64,000 nucleotides of DNA from Asterella californica (GCA_036924285.1 JAYKYS010000001.1:7589501-7653500), one strand, 5' to 3'; positions 22,231 through 34,378 are shown, counted from the stretch's first letter. Program-made: numbers and translations. Notes: generated by a model from the sequence alone, not told the origin.

Positions 22231-24370
22231 TTCCCAGTTCAAACTCTATTACAAAAATTAGAAACAAATCTTAATACAATAATATATCATCAAATGTCAA
22301 CATTATACAGTTAAGAGAGCCACTGAACCATACAACATTCTTACTTGATAATGGAGTAGTTGATGCATTAGGTTCAATGCTCTCTCATACGACCTATAGT
22401 CTTCATTGTGAACTCAAACTCAACTCGTGCTTTCTTCCATTATATTTGCATGACAGATCTCACAAGCATTGAACAACACTCTGAAGTTTGTAACTATCCA
22501 TGTAGCAAAGAAGGTGCCTTTAATATTAAAGTTTGATCCTTTTACAAACCTCGTATATTTCTTCAGATACTTTTATTATTAAACTTATTGACTCCTGAAT
22601 CATGTGCTTGAAAGTCACATGTCTGACTAGCTATACGCCACATGAGAACTACACATGTCGATTGATGCTCCTCTTCTCTAAAAGAAGAATAAAAGTACAG
22701 AATTTATAACTCAATTACAAGCGTATGTGTATACATTGGCAAAAGGATCACGTGTACAAGAGATGATTAGGGTCGTGTTTGTATGATCGATAGATATATG
22801 ATTACAGTGGGTGGCAGATTTGTACTCGTAAGGCTTGTACCAATTCGGTTGAAGGAAGAGATCAAAACAAATTTTATGTCCACTTCCTAAAGTTGTGAGG
22901 CTTCGTCAGTTCTTCTTAAAAAGAGAAAAAAATAATTAAAAAGTAACATCTTTACCCTTGAATAGCTTGATACATGCTAATGTCAGCAAACATTATGCTC
23001 GTGAAGAGGTACATATCAAAAATCTTCGTAACAACATCGCATATGCATAATGAGAAATTTAACTTCATTTTTAACGGTGGGCTAGAAGATGAAGAAATCT
23101 AGAAGCTCATGTGCAAACAGGAAACTTAAGCTTAAACAAAGGGCAAAATATGAAAACTTATCGGGCCGAAGTGAGACGAGGAGGAGTACGTCGAATTGGA
23201 GAGACGATGGATTTCCTCGAGGAGTTGGCTATGGAGATATCAATGAAAAATAGAATCAACTGAACATGACAACGTCAAGTATTAGAGGTCAAAAGAAAAC
23301 GAGAGATAAACCTCAATGCGGGTCACACGACGAGAAGACATGAATCAGAAACACCCAAGAAAATACGCCTGCAGGCCTGCGAACGAACAAGCAACACCTC
23401 GGGCTTCAAAGCTAGCATTGAGCAAGAAGAACTGCATCAAGACAGACCTGACGTCAATGCAAGTTAGTAAGACGAGATGCAACGTAACACACACTGCACT
23501 GAGGATAATGATAACTTATCAAGAGAAAAAAAATGGACCCACAGAACGGACACGAGCACTGGTAAGATACACGAGCACTAGTAAGAGAGTAATTGAGCTA
23601 AAAGATGCTAAATTGTACTTGTGTCGCCCACCTGATTGTAATCCATCTCATACTTTTTTAATTAATTAATCATTAATATAGGGTTTCAGGGCCATGTGTC
23701 TTTTCTTTGTGCTTATGGAAAAGAGAAAAATAATAAAAAGATTCAACTTCAGTTTGAACTTCTGAGTCGTGTATCGTTTGCTAACATTGAACCTGCAACA
23801 TCATACACATGATACTTTTCAAACAATGCCCCTCACAAGTTTACACTAAATTAAAAAATATATTAATGAATACAGTTAACATTACCAACAATCTGAACGC
23901 TGCTTACATCAGCAACTCTGAATCGTGAATCAACCCTCCAAGAAAAAGCATAGTTAACTGTGAAAATGCCTTCGGGAAAGATTGGAATTTCAGTCTCAGC
24001 TTTAGCACAGTTTTCAGTACATAAAACAATTTAAACATCGAATCTGCCGAATATGTCATTGGCAAGATGAAGCCAGTTAAAAAGCCCCCCAACGATGAGC
24101 ATTATAACAGATTACGGGCAAGAATATGAATCTTACGTCAACTTAATTCAAATTAATTACTTTCACATAAGATATGGACACGTTGGACATAGACCTCGAG
24201 CACAGCCTCAATATCGACGAAAACCTATCGGACTGGAAAGTGATATGAGTGATGAATTTTAGGATGTTTGTTTCATATACTTTATATAACTCTTTAAGGC
24301 TTAGTAAATAAAAAATTTTATTAATTTTTTTTTTTTAGTAATATATGAGACGAGGACGACAGTAGTTCTC
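22231..24370. other. Long stretch without a recognised gene
   Basis: AT-rich at both ends. A more GC-balanced segment at 23150-23640 holds a 117-codon + frame (23316-23669) rich in Arg, Lys and Thr that resembles no family I know. No LTR, tRNA or conserved domain seen. Confidence 0.35.
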
Positions 24371-24469
24371 AACCAACCACTTCACCAGACCATACCAGAT
24401 TTCATTCTTGACAACTGGTGAAGTAGTTGGTTGATCACCCACTTCACGATATGTGAAGTGGTTGGTTGA
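24371..24469. repeat. Nested hairpin-forming repeats
   Basis: Left arm 24371-24388 (aaccaaccacttcaccag) pairs with 24415-24432 with one mismatch. Directly after, 24439-24447 and 24453-24461 form a perfect 9-bp palindrome with a 5-nt loop (ccacttcac / gtgaagtgg). The segment gtgaagt(a/g)gttggttgatc occurs twice in direct orientation (about 24419 and 24453). It resembles the tip of a small foldback element. Confidence 0.75.
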
Positions 24470-26224
24470 TCCCCGCTGTTCTTTAATTAATTTTAAGTTT
24501 GTCCTCTTCACACATCTGCTATCCATGTGATCTGTGGATCCAGTGACAGACTTGGATACCTCTCATCATGCGAACGTGGCACATAAAACATTCCTACATA
24601 TGATGTAGTTTAGTATACCTCTGATAAAATTAGTAAATAATACATATGTGGATGCCTTTTACGTCCGGGCTTTTCCAAAACTCTTCAGGGATGGGGCCTT
24701 AAAGAAAATAAATGACTATTTTCACATCTTATTCGAGAGGAAATATCTTTTCAGCAGATCCATCAAGAACTATTACTATATTATTAGATCTCTCATCATT
24801 TCATTGATCGTTCTAATGAATAAGAATGATCACTGAAATTATGTATCTTTTATATCTATCCAAAGATATTAAACTTTTATTCGGGTACCTCTTGTTCTCT
24901 CTTTTTTGGCATGAGAATAACCATAGAAAACTTTACTTCCAACCTAAACGGCAGGATGAGAGAAATAAAGGACGCTTGGCATATTTACGTGCATGTACAT
25001 CTCATCGGTAAGGAACTAGTTAGTCTATCGTGACGCCCAGAGATTGGATATTAAATCACTAAATTGATGGGATCCGTAGATGGGACTGACGGGACATCAT
25101 AATCGAGTGATCATAATCTCCTGTTAAGATTTTCCAAGGCATTGGAGAAAGCCCTTGCCAGATTAAATTCCTAACTCTTTTACTTTTGGATATATCTTGA
25201 AGATGTCCTCCAAAGATACATCCAAAAGCATTACTTTACTCACATTGTAGTTTGTAATTGTGAATTTCGTAAGCCGCTTTTCATTAATTATGTTCACTTC
25301 TTTCTAGGACTTGGGACAAGATAAGATGGAGCCGAGAAAAGAGTCAAAAAACTCAACCTCATAGACTTTAAAGAATCAACAGGAAACAAAGAGAAAACCT
25401 CTTGCTTAAATCAAACTAAAAGAAATATTTTCTAAAGGTTTTCAAATATTTCTCTTAAAGTAATCCCTTTTATCAGACTCTTGTGAATTTACTTTAGACA
25501 ATTCTTCAATATTCTTGCGCTTCGGAATTGATTTATTATCTTAACTTGCTCTTTTCCAAATGTTTTCAACGTTCTCTTTCTCGTGGGGCCGGGGATTTTA
25601 CATCCCTGCACAGTCCACTACGTTCACGGCTGGCGTATCCATAACACAAGTGTCGTTTCACCTCTATACACCTGGGTGGAAAACGAACAATATTCTAATG
25701 TACACCACTGAAGCGACAAAGGCCTGCGTACGCTACGACCGCTTAGACTCGGCGCATACAAGAGGGATGACTCTTTGATCCCTGCGCGGCATAACTCTAC
25801 GTCTTTACCAGTTTGTTTCTGCACAATCGACTTCAGGTGATCTTGAAGATGCGAAGACAAGATCCGACTTGGAGCTCATGTCGAAACGTACAATGGCTGC
25901 ACCAATGACGATTTGTAACAATCTCGACAATGATCAACACAACGATTCGTCAATAAAGCTTGTCGACCTAGAGCTAAAAGCCACTCAGTAAACTTGTACT
26001 CCACACCATCAAGAGACGAGAACCACCGTGTAATATTGGTGCCATTTGAGCAATATTTACAGCAATCCATATGCAGTCCAATGGCAATGAGCCGGCTTCC
26101 GGTGGCACCTACGTTCTTCTGGTTGTCATTTGGTTGTCAGATATCAACCAGACCATTCAGATTCTACAAAATCTTTCCTGCAGAAAGTGCCGAACTAGTG
26201 AGCTCAGATCCGTGCCTTCCATTT
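24470..26224. other. Unassigned sequence, probably including the AKR 3' UTR
   Basis: 24470-25560 is AT-rich with no recognised feature. 25560-26224 is more GC-balanced and lies directly downstream of the AKR stop on the - strand; the nearest part is likely its 3' UTR. Open frames here (for example 25860-25624 and 26070-25876 on the - strand) show no known domain. Confidence 0.4.
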
Positions 26225-26455
26225 TCAAGCGAATAAGTTGATTCCCCAGAATATCTTTGGGTTGTTAGTTCTTGCCTCCCTCTCAAGTTGCCTAATGGCC
26301 TCCATATCAGCCTCTGACAGCTCGAAGTCAAACACGTCAAGGTTTTCCTTGAGTCTTTCTACCTTGCTCGACTTAGGAATCACTACCGTATTGCGCTGTA
26401 TTCCCCATCTGATTGCTACTTGAGCAGCCGACTTACCGTACTTAGCACCAATTCC
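26225..26455 (-). CDS. AKR exon 6
   Basis: Acceptor ctttgcgcag. Encodes [20 protein letters not shown], the NADP-binding KSSK...R region and the C-terminus [13 protein letters not shown], then TGA at 26227-26225. Confidence 0.95.
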   Translation of the reverse strand, partial: GIGAKYGKSAAQVAIRWGIQRNTVVIPKSSKVERLKENLDVFDFELSEADMEAIRQLEREARTNNPKIFWGINLFA

Positions 26456-28571
26456 CTGCGCAAAGAAAGGCAGCATGACCAAGTGGTATGATGATTAGCC
26501 TGAATGTTAGTTATTAAAAGTAAGCAGTGAGTGCAACACCCCCAAAGGACAAGAAAGTTCGGAATTGTATCAACATGCACTAAGATTATGATTTGCTTCG
26601 ATGCTCCGCATGTTCGGGATATTCATCATAGATATCAGTATGATAGCATACATTCAGACTGTTCTCTACAGATTACATTCTTCACAAATACATCTATTTT
26701 TCCTGCATCTTTCAACTTTCTGTATCTGTTTCATTACATTTCTTGACTTCTGAAATACTACAATACCCCAAGACATAAACAAAAAGAAAACGTCACAATC
26801 AAACGGTTCAACCCAAGTTCAATACAACATTAACGACCAAAAGAAAAGTTGAGGCGGTCAATAAATCTCCTCGAGGATGAAAAGACTGAAGAATCTCAAT
26901 AGGTACAAACCTTCAAAACAGGGTCCTCAATTGCAGAAACGGATTTGAACAACTCAGCGTTGGCCGATCCACCACCTAGAGGGGTGTGAGCGGTGACCAC
27001 GATCCCATGCTTTTGGCAAAACTTCACAAGGTCTGCTCTTTGGAAATACGGATGAGTTTCGATTTGATTGACTGCAGGCTTGATCTTCGAGTAGGCCAAA
27101 CAGTCCCTTGTCAAAAAAATGTCGTAATTGCTGAGGAAAAGGGTACAGAACAATCATAAGAAACTTCTTCATCCTGAACATAGCCCAGCTCTCCACGAAA
27201 TGTCGTAATTGCTGAGGGCAAGGGTACAGAACAATCATAAGAACTTCATCATCCTGAACATAGCCCAGCTCTCCACGCAAGTGCAGAATCAATATACATC
27301 ACTTTTAGAGGACATTACCTGATTCCAATGCTGCGCACGAGACCTGCATCGACTAATTCTTCCATTGAATGCCAAACTGTTTCTAAAGATACTGTCACAT
27401 CAATGTCTAACACCCCATCTTCACCCACTGGACTGTCTGTTGTGCCCACACCTGTTCCACAAATTCAGAAAGCAGCATTCATCAGACCATGGACAGCTGC
27501 GTTTCTACAAGCTCTTCTGGTTTCCTGCCACAGAGCTTATACCCTTGAACGCGTTGGAGGAACGAATGCCCGGATATGATGAACAGGAATCAAAGTTGAT
27601 AGTTCGAATCAAGTAAGAGTCACAAACCAGTATGACGTACAGCAACAGGGAAGTGAATCAAGTACAAGTCCAGGTATTCCAACTGCAGATTCTTCAAACT
27701 GTCCTCGCACGCAGCTCGAACGTGCTTGTGATCCGAGTTCCAGAGCTGTCAGGAAAATAATAGTCAACCGATAAAGTTCCGTAGACTCACTTGTCAAGAG
27801 AGTAAGGGAACTCCATATTCTTGTGGAGAATCATTATCGACGCTAACAGTGTGCATCAGACTAATTTGAACCCAAGCACTGTTGCTGCTATTTCCACCAT
27901 GCATACGGTGTAACTGGTTCTTTACTCCCGAGAAAGCCATAGTATTAGCGTTCTCATAGCTGCCCTGACACTCTGTAACTATCTCCCACTTTGTTCAACA
28001 GCAAAAAAGTAAAACTTTGATAGAGCAAAAAAGCCCAACTTTCACTAAAGCGTGCTCTCTTAACACTAGCCCTAAAGCAGGTTCTTGATCATACCTTGGT
28101 AACCACGAAAAGATCCTCACGTGTAACCAGACCCTTCTGAATCGCCTCGGCAAGTCCTTCTCCAACTCCGTCTTCGTTCTTATAATCAGCTGCAGCCGTC
28201 GGAGGGAATCATTTTCAAGTTTTGACTACATAAATTCATTCAACCGACTTCAGTAGGTGATTTACAATCTGATTTTCATCCGAACCCACTGTTTTGCACC
28301 ATGTCTTATATCGATGAGGTACCTCAATGTCCGTATCACGAACACAGAAGATTTGATCAAGTTGCAACTCTGTATTAAACTCGATTCTGTCCATTCTTCT
28401 CTACAATCAAGATTCGAGCAAGTTATTCGTACCGGCACAATCAAAATGACGGTACCCCAATTTCACAGCCTCCACGACTAAGTCTTTAACACTCGACCCG
28501 GCGCGCCATACTCCATAACCAACAAAGGGCATTAAATGTCCGCTACCCAGCTTCAGGCCTTGCTTTGCCAT
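26225..28571 (-). CDS. NADPH-dependent aldose-6-phosphate reductase (AKR2A type), six exons
   Basis: Aldo-keto reductase close to plant mannose/aldose-6-phosphate (sorbitol-6-phosphate) reductases, which reduce sugar phosphates to sugar-alcohol phosphates in the cytosol. Exons on the - strand: 28571-28433, 28189-28095, 27745-27628, 27451-27319, 27130-26911, 26455-26225. All introns are GT-AG, phases agree, total 936 nt giving 311 residues (family about 308-315). It starts [20 protein letters not shown]. Catalytic tetrad: Asp44 (RHFDCA), Tyr49 (ADYKNE), Lys78 (VVTK), His109 (LIHFP). Other signatures are [44 protein letters not shown] and the NADP-binding [13 protein letters not shown]. It ends FWGINLFA then TGA, the family C-terminus. 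No disabling mutation is seen. An ~80-bp tandem duplication at 27117-27277 repeats the acceptor of exon 5. The exact substrate cannot be told from sequence. Confidence 0.95.
26911..27130 (-). CDS. AKR exon 5
   Basis: Acceptor cctcag at the proximal copy of the duplicated block; donor gtttgtacc. Encodes [20 protein letters not shown] through [20 protein letters not shown] and LK. A second identical acceptor lies 81 bp upstream (exon start 27211); using it would add a frame that ends at TGA after about 13 codons. Confidence 0.92.
27117..27277. repeat. 80-bp tandem duplication across the AKR intron 4/exon 5 junction
   Basis: Copy 1 27117-27197 and copy 2 27198-27277 differ by only a few bases (ggaaaaggg/gggcaaggg, an aaac/aac indel, ttcttc/tcatca). 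Each carries the polypyrimidine tract, the cctcag acceptor and the first ~14 bases of exon 5. Confidence 0.93.
27319..27451 (-). CDS. AKR exon 4
   Basis: Acceptor ggaacag, donor gtaatg. Encodes [20 protein letters not shown] through [12 protein letters not shown] and the first two bases of the Ser codon completed in exon 5. Confidence 0.92.
27628..27745 (-). CDS. AKR exon 3
   Basis: Acceptor ctgacag, donor gtttg. Encodes [20 protein letters not shown] and then [15 protein letters not shown], containing catalytic His109. Confidence 0.93.
28095..28189 (-). CDS. AKR exon 2
   Basis: Acceptor gctgcag, donor gtatg. Encodes [17 protein letters not shown] through [11 protein letters not shown], with catalytic Tyr49 and Lys78. 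Confidence 0.93.
28433..28571 (-). CDS. AKR exon 1
   Basis: ATG at 28571-28569, 46 codons plus one base, donor gtacg. Encodes the first beta strands and the catalytic Asp44. The next in-frame Met (residue 14) would remove the first conserved strand, so the upstream ATG is preferred. Confidence 0.93.
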
Positions 28572-28866
28572 CTTGACAGACTAAGTCACCTGATACGCTT
28601 GTTACTGATCGACTGATGAGCACTCTGCTCGTGGCGGTACCAGCTCCTGTAATCAGCAGGCAATGTCACTGTCTTAGTTTTTAAGAACTACCACAAACAA
28701 CAACATCAGATAGCAATGAACAAACTTAGATATAGATTGCTAACCTGATCGGCCCGTCTGAACCTACTTGTTCTGTTTCTCTTAGCCTGTCTAATGTGGT
28801 ACCAGGAAGACATCTCCGATCATCCACCAGAAGCTGCAACAACAAAATAAGTACGGAGTCTCGGCT
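28572..28866 (-). other. Probable AKR 5' leader, possibly spliced
   Basis: On the - strand, ttgttgttgcag followed by about 90 bases and gttagc (28840-28745), and ctgctgattacag near 28655, look like exon borders. This suggests one or two untranslated leader exons before the AKR ATG at 28571. No protein family recognised. Confidence 0.35.
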
Positions 28867-29049
28867 CTACGACACGAGCTGGAGACATTCTCTCACTAAC
28901 ACATACAGGGAGGCTACTATCTTGGCAGCACCTTCTGTGATAAGTAGCCAAGAGATAAGACCAGCCTATGTTCTTTATTTCCCTCTGAAGACCACAACTT
29001 TCTCTCCTGTCAGGAAAGGATCGCACCAGAAGCTAACGAACTGACCCAT
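28867..29049 (-). other. 24-codon ORF and same-frame extension upstream of the AKR
   Basis: An ATG at 29049-29047 starts MGQFVSFWCDPFLTGEKVVV and four more codons to TAA 28977-28975. The same frame, after TAA and a TAG two codons later, continues open with a hydrophobic AGLISWLLITEGAAKIVASL segment to TAG 28869-28867. It could be a uORF in the AKR leader (with a 5' UTR intron between 28868 and 28572), a decayed small membrane protein, or chance. Confidence 0.3.
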
Positions 29050-29960
29050 CTCTACGAAGTTCGTGTGTGAAGACGAAATCACAGTCGGTAAACATCTCAC
29101 AAAATAGAAACTAAGACAGATTCACCTCTCATATCTTCCTTAATCTCTACAATGTAAGGAAGAATCTTCCAGTACAGTTAGAGAGAAAGAAAGCTCGATT
29201 TGGGATCGCTAAAGAATGCTTCGAGGTCCAGGAGTCAATTCATCCACAGGACGAATACGGTGAAACAGACATGCAATTCAGCAGAATCCCTCACACCAGA
29301 AGAATCACAAACTGCAAAGTTCCGTAAGTATTTCCGCATGACAATCAGCCTCTGCAAACCACAAATTTACACACCTGCTCTTCGCTTGCACCGAGAATCA
29401 CGCGTGCTGTGAGGAATAACTTGGAGAAGGTGATTGATCCGGCAAGCTGACATGAAGCGGGTGAATGATCGCTCTGGCCGCTTTTCTTTTTCTTCTAGCC
29501 CGCGGGCAGGAGGTGGGTACCTAGCAGACCGATGACAGTGATCGCTCTCCTGCAATCAGGAGCCGCGGTTCCTACTACTGGTCGAATAATTCGACTTTCA
29601 GTATTTCGTACCACGCTTCAAAGCCTGACACGTATACTGTCTGCACGCCGTCAGATCAAATCGTGGGGTTAGTGTCAGCCCAATTCTGGAGTTATATTCG
29701 AGAAATACTGTGGCAAGTGTGCAACAAATATCGCCGTTCTGATGGTTCCTGCACGACCCAGTTATAGGCAGATGTACCGAAGTTGATCGAGCATGCTTAT
29801 TTATTAGGCTTCTTTGTCTATGTAGGTATTGCAATATGGCACTGTACATCTATATCGTGCAAGTTTTTATAAGAAATTTATTTTTATCGTATCGTGAATG
29901 AATTTCCGGTCAACAAAATAGCTCATGCTAGTATCATATAACTGTTCATGTATTTCACAT
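29050..29960. other. No recognised gene; possible AKR promoter region
   Basis: Upstream of the AKR on its strand. No coding sequence recognised. 29400-29580 is GC-richer than its surroundings. Confidence 0.35.
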
Positions 29961-29962
29961 AA

Positions 29963-30125
29963 CTGAGTACACTGAGTTCTACAACTGTCCTTAAGTCTTT
30001 TAATTCACTCTTGGTGTGGATTAACTCTCATTTAGATCTTGCTACACTGAACTCTAGAACTGTCCTTAAGTCTTATAAGTCACTCTTGGTGTGTACTCAT
30101 AACTGTCATGTATATCTTGGTGTGC
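29963..30125. repeat. Imperfect tandem repeat, about 85-90 bp
   Basis: Two copies of 'acactga(g/a)(t)tct(a)(c/g)aactgtccttaagtctt' followed by '(a/t)a(a/g)tcactcttggtgtg', starting near 29968 and 30051; a shorter third echo ('tcatgtatatcttggtgtg') ends near 30124. Confidence 0.7.
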
Positions 30126-30362
30126 GTTAATGCTTTCTTTTCTCATGCATTCTCGGTGTTTCTCACGGTCTCATGATATTTAGAAAATGCGTCACGCACT
30201 AAAAATGAGCAAACATTGATGTGTGATATGGATTAGCAGTACGGTAGCATGACCGCGTGTTATGTCAGAAATTTAACAAGTTAGAACTTGTGATCTCTAT
30301 CGCTTCGGTTTCCGTATTAAGGTCCGTAAGTTAAGGAGTATATAGATGGTGGAAAAAGATAG

Positions 30363-30541
30363 ATAGATTCGATGTTTGAGTCTTTTCTTTATTATTTATT
30401 CATTCGTAGTTTGATTTGTTTTCCTCCTGAAGTTTCATGCACCATCGAATCTTACAGCTCCATAGATTCAATGTATGAGTTTTTTTATTATTATTCATTC
30501 TTAGTTTGATTTGTACTAGTCCTAGAGCTTCATGGACCAAT
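30363..30541. repeat. Imperfect tandem repeat, about 105 bp
   Basis: The block from 'tagattcgatgtttgagt' (30363) to 'catgcacca' (30445) recurs from 'tagattcaatgtatgagt' (30464) to 'catggacca' (30540), sharing 'tagtttgatttgt' in the middle. Confidence 0.75.
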
Positions 30542-31896
30542 TGTCAAATCATACATTTCGCAAGAAATGTAATCTCGTACGTTCTTCAAGGATTGAGCTT
30601 CATCCACTAGGAAGAGCTTCCTTTTCCTCTCTGTCAGAAGAGAGGTATCAACGATAGAACTTGCAACTCCATGTTGGAAAATGAAATTAGCATTTGATGG
30701 GTACACGAGATACTACGAGTTAACTATGGTTTTTCTGTATATTCGTTCTTGGTTGATAATAGTGAAAAGAATCCATCGGACGAAGAGATATATAGCTCCA
30801 AGAAATTGATATCAATTCGGACCTGGATCCGTTGACAAGCTTATTCATTTTCTACAAGAAAATTTAAAAATGGTTTTTTATTCTTACGGAAAGTAAGAAT
30901 GAAATATTGGGTACACTACATGGGATATCTGCAGAGCTTTTACAACGGTGTAAAGGATTTTGGCAATATAAAATCTCTCTTTCTTCATATCTAGGAGTGG
31001 TTTTATATACGGTAGATCATTCTCCATAGCGGATTATCAAGAAAGACATTTGATAAACCACCATCCGTTGATAATTCATAGTATTAAATAATACGCACAC
31101 TTGATAAGCCATGATTCTTAATGGTATTTCTAAAAATACGATAAATCATTAGATCTAGTCTGAAACAGTTTATATTTCTTTTATCTTTTTATGTTGTGGA
31201 AGTCACAATAACATATCATGGCTTCTCATTGGTAAACATGCCACTCCTCTCGATTCCACTTAAGGAGTCATCTAGGAGTGAAAAATAACATCCTCCTATG
31301 GCTTCCCTGTACTTTAACTTGATAGAGAAGTTGTGTAAAAGATTAATTTCGATTTCAAATATTTTCACTATACTGAATGCACGTTTGAGTTTCACTCGCT
31401 CTCGTTTCTTCCTTAGATGGTTTATCATATTATCCTTTAAGTTATGTCAAACTCTTATTCTTTTACGCTTAGTTTACAATTACTAAAAAGAACTGAACAG
31501 TATTCATGCACGACGTTGTAGTGTAGTGGACTAGCTAGTGGGTACAAGAGAGATTAGGAAATAAATTTTCTCGAAATTCTCTAAAATGTACATATGAGTG
31601 TATCATTGTGTAAGCTATACGAGTGGAGTGAGACTGCTTTTTAGATCATCTCGAACGGATGTATATTAAAGAAATTATGAGAGTTAGTTTTTCTTATATG
31701 ATAGATGTTCAAATCGACATGACATTTGGAATCATGACATGGCACTTGAATACTGATATGAAGTTTTTGTTGATATGGAATGAGTCACTTTGACATGGAA
31801 CGTGCGAAATGGATGACATGGATGAAAATGATGAGATGATGAATTAATGAAGTGATGAATTGCTGACTGGATCTTGGGTTGTTGAATGTCATGCGG
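30542..31896. other. AT-rich sequence without a recognised gene, left flank of element I
   Basis: No coding region recognised. 31730-31880 is a loose repeat of ATGACATGG/GATGATGAA-like words next to the insertion point of element I. Confidence 0.4.
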
Positions 31897-33699
31897 TATC
31901 GCGTCGGATATTGCGTGAAGGATATCCAAGAAAACGTGAAGTTCTTGGCTGTGGAGATATACTGTGCGGCACAGAGACAAGACAGAGAAAAACAACCAAA
32001 GAAAACGAATGCTGCAATAGATACCAACTTCAAATGTATGTACACTGCCGGTTCTTCCTCCTAAGAGCACAGAACTGAAAAACAGACCAGAGCGGTCTGT
32101 AACCTGCTTCAAAAGCCCCTAAAAACAACCTCTGAATCACAACCCTGACCCAAACCCACCGAAGCGTAGCTCAAAGCAAGAAAAACTTCTCTTTGCTAAC
32201 AAATAGAGCTGCTCCAGTATCACACGATTGAAACTCCGACTCCCAACAGCCGAGGTATCGTCGATTTTTGATCGCAGTGACCGAACTTTCAAAACCTGCT
32301 CCCTGCGGCTTAAAACCGCACACATTGCTAGAACGGATCGCTTGATCTGATATCTGTCTTCCCTGGCAAGTAGATCTAGCTATCACGAACCCAACGAGAT
32401 TCCAAACAAGCCGTTTGGAGTTCTCCTTGCAAAACCACGCAAGAAATTTGATCGCAGGTTCCAAAAAATTGACGTAAATGAACTCCCTGCAGCTCGAACT
32501 CGCTCACCTCACCCAAACCAACAATCCAATCCACGTATTGTCTTCTCCTATGTAGATGAAGACTCCCTGGTCGCGTAGGCACCAAGAACGAAGAGCTTGA
32601 CACGCCGATCGCGAAGAACAACTCAATTTTAGGTCGCAGGTGATGAAAAACTTGACGCAAGCGCTTCCCTGTGAGCCAATTTCACTCAGAACTCATAAAC
32701 CGCCCGATGAAACTTGGTATCGTCTTCAATTTCTTGTAGAACTCGGTGTTTTGATCTCGATGGATCCAGTGACAGCAAGTTTGGACTCCGGAACGGTCCG
32801 AACGGTCCAACTCTCCTTCACAAGTAACTGAAATCTCCAAATCTCCTCCTTGCGTCTCAATTTCTCTCAGTACACATCCTCCGATCCGTCTCTTCCCAAA
32901 CCGTCTTGACCAGTGCGTAGCCTGCACAGATCTGAACCCAATGACACCTTACGCGCGTGTATTGGACTTCCCAAATCCTCAAATCGTCCACCAAGAAGTC
33001 GCAAGCCTAAGCTAGCCCCTAAGCTGCCCCCTTGTATCAGTCTCTGTACGTACTAAGTTCTCTGTGATAATGAGGAAGTAGACCCCTTGCGTCTTTAATA
33101 TAACGCCTGGAGCTGCAAATACCCAGTCAGCAAGTAAACTAGAGTCTAGCTTGATTTTCCCTTCTTTCGAGTCGCATAACTTCTCCAGTAGGTGTCCAAA
33201 TGAAATAGACAAGATGTCCATGGAAAGCTGACAATGAGCTCTACACATCTATGTGATGAAAGTGAAGATCCGAAGTTGTGCCAAAAACCCATAAGCTGGG
33301 GCCTAGCTTGTTTTCTCCATCTTTCGAGTCTTGTAACTTCTCCACTATGCGTCCAAACGAAGTAGACAAAGTGCCTATGAAAAGCTGACAAGGAGCTCTA
33401 TCCTCTGATGCGATAAAAGCGAAGATCCGAAGTTGTGCCAAAAGTCCATAAGCTGGAGCCTAACTTGTTTTCTCCATCTTTCGAGTCCTTAACTTCTCCA
33501 CTAGGTGTCCAAACGAAGTAGACAAAGTGCCTATGGAAAGCTGACAACTAGCTCTACCCATCTATGTGACGAAAATGGAGATCCGAAATGATGCCAAAAG
33601 CCCGTAAGCTAAGACCTAGCTTGTCTTTCTCATGAGTGTCTTTGGAGCGACAAGCATCGAAGTCTGAATTTCAGATAAGAGCCGGTCCACGACATGACA
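31897..33699 (-). repeat. 3' LTR of element I
   Basis: 1803 bp. Ends ...CGACATGACA at 33699 and starts TATCGCGTCGG at 31897 (TG changed to TA). Lacks ~200 bp near 32232 that the other family LTRs have. About 157-bp tandem units at roughly 33090-33640. Confidence 0.9.
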
Positions 33700-34378
33700 T
33701 CCACCCCCTCTGAACCTGTGCATCCTCCAGTATGCACCAGAGATAACAACCAAGGAGTGGACCGACACACACCTTGTCATATCGTCCTACTTCCCGTCGT
33801 AGCCAACCTCACCCTCAAGTTTGCAACCTGATCGCCATCTTGAAGTTGCAACTCGGCCATGATCCCCTAGATCCATGCTCATCGCATCTCTTCTCCAACC
33901 TCCCATCTAATCACCCCCTCTAAATCTACACATCTTCCAATATGCGAAGACATAGAAAGAATAACCCATCATACCATAGAAATGTCTTCCATCCGTCTTG
34001 TAGAACCTCACCGTAGAGATTTGTGACCCAAGTGTCGTAGTAGACATTCCCGTCATCCCAATCATCACCATATATCTTGACTGTAACCCTCAACCTCAAG
34101 TCTGTACATGTCATCGTATGTATCCAACTCTTCTTTTTTTTTGTTTTCTGAAAAAAAAGAACCACACTGCTGCAACCAAAATCCTCAATGACAACCATCA
34201 TTATCCCGCTATACAATGGTATCCTCCTCAACCATCATCCTCCCTGATCTCTTCTTCTGAAAATCTTTACAACCTCCCAAGCCTCATCCTCCCAACCCTA
34301 ATCACATGTAAACTTTCACAACTCTCAAACATAATCACCTTCAGCAGTGGCTTCTCCTCTGTAAGTCATCCTTACCCA

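Noticed and set aside
25560..25860. Overlapping open frames on both strands downstream of the AKR
   Set aside because: No domain on either strand; likely AKR 3' UTR or neutral sequence.
26954..27292. 112-codon - strand ORF with internal repeats over the AKR intron
   Set aside because: It is the 80-bp tandem duplication read in an open frame and includes intron sequence; not a gene.
33146..33441. Repeated - strand open frames in all family R LTRs (Cys/Ser-rich, 60-80 codons)
   Set aside because: They come from the ~157-bp tandem U3 repeats read in whichever frame is open. The same DNA is open in several frames, and the period is not a multiple of three.
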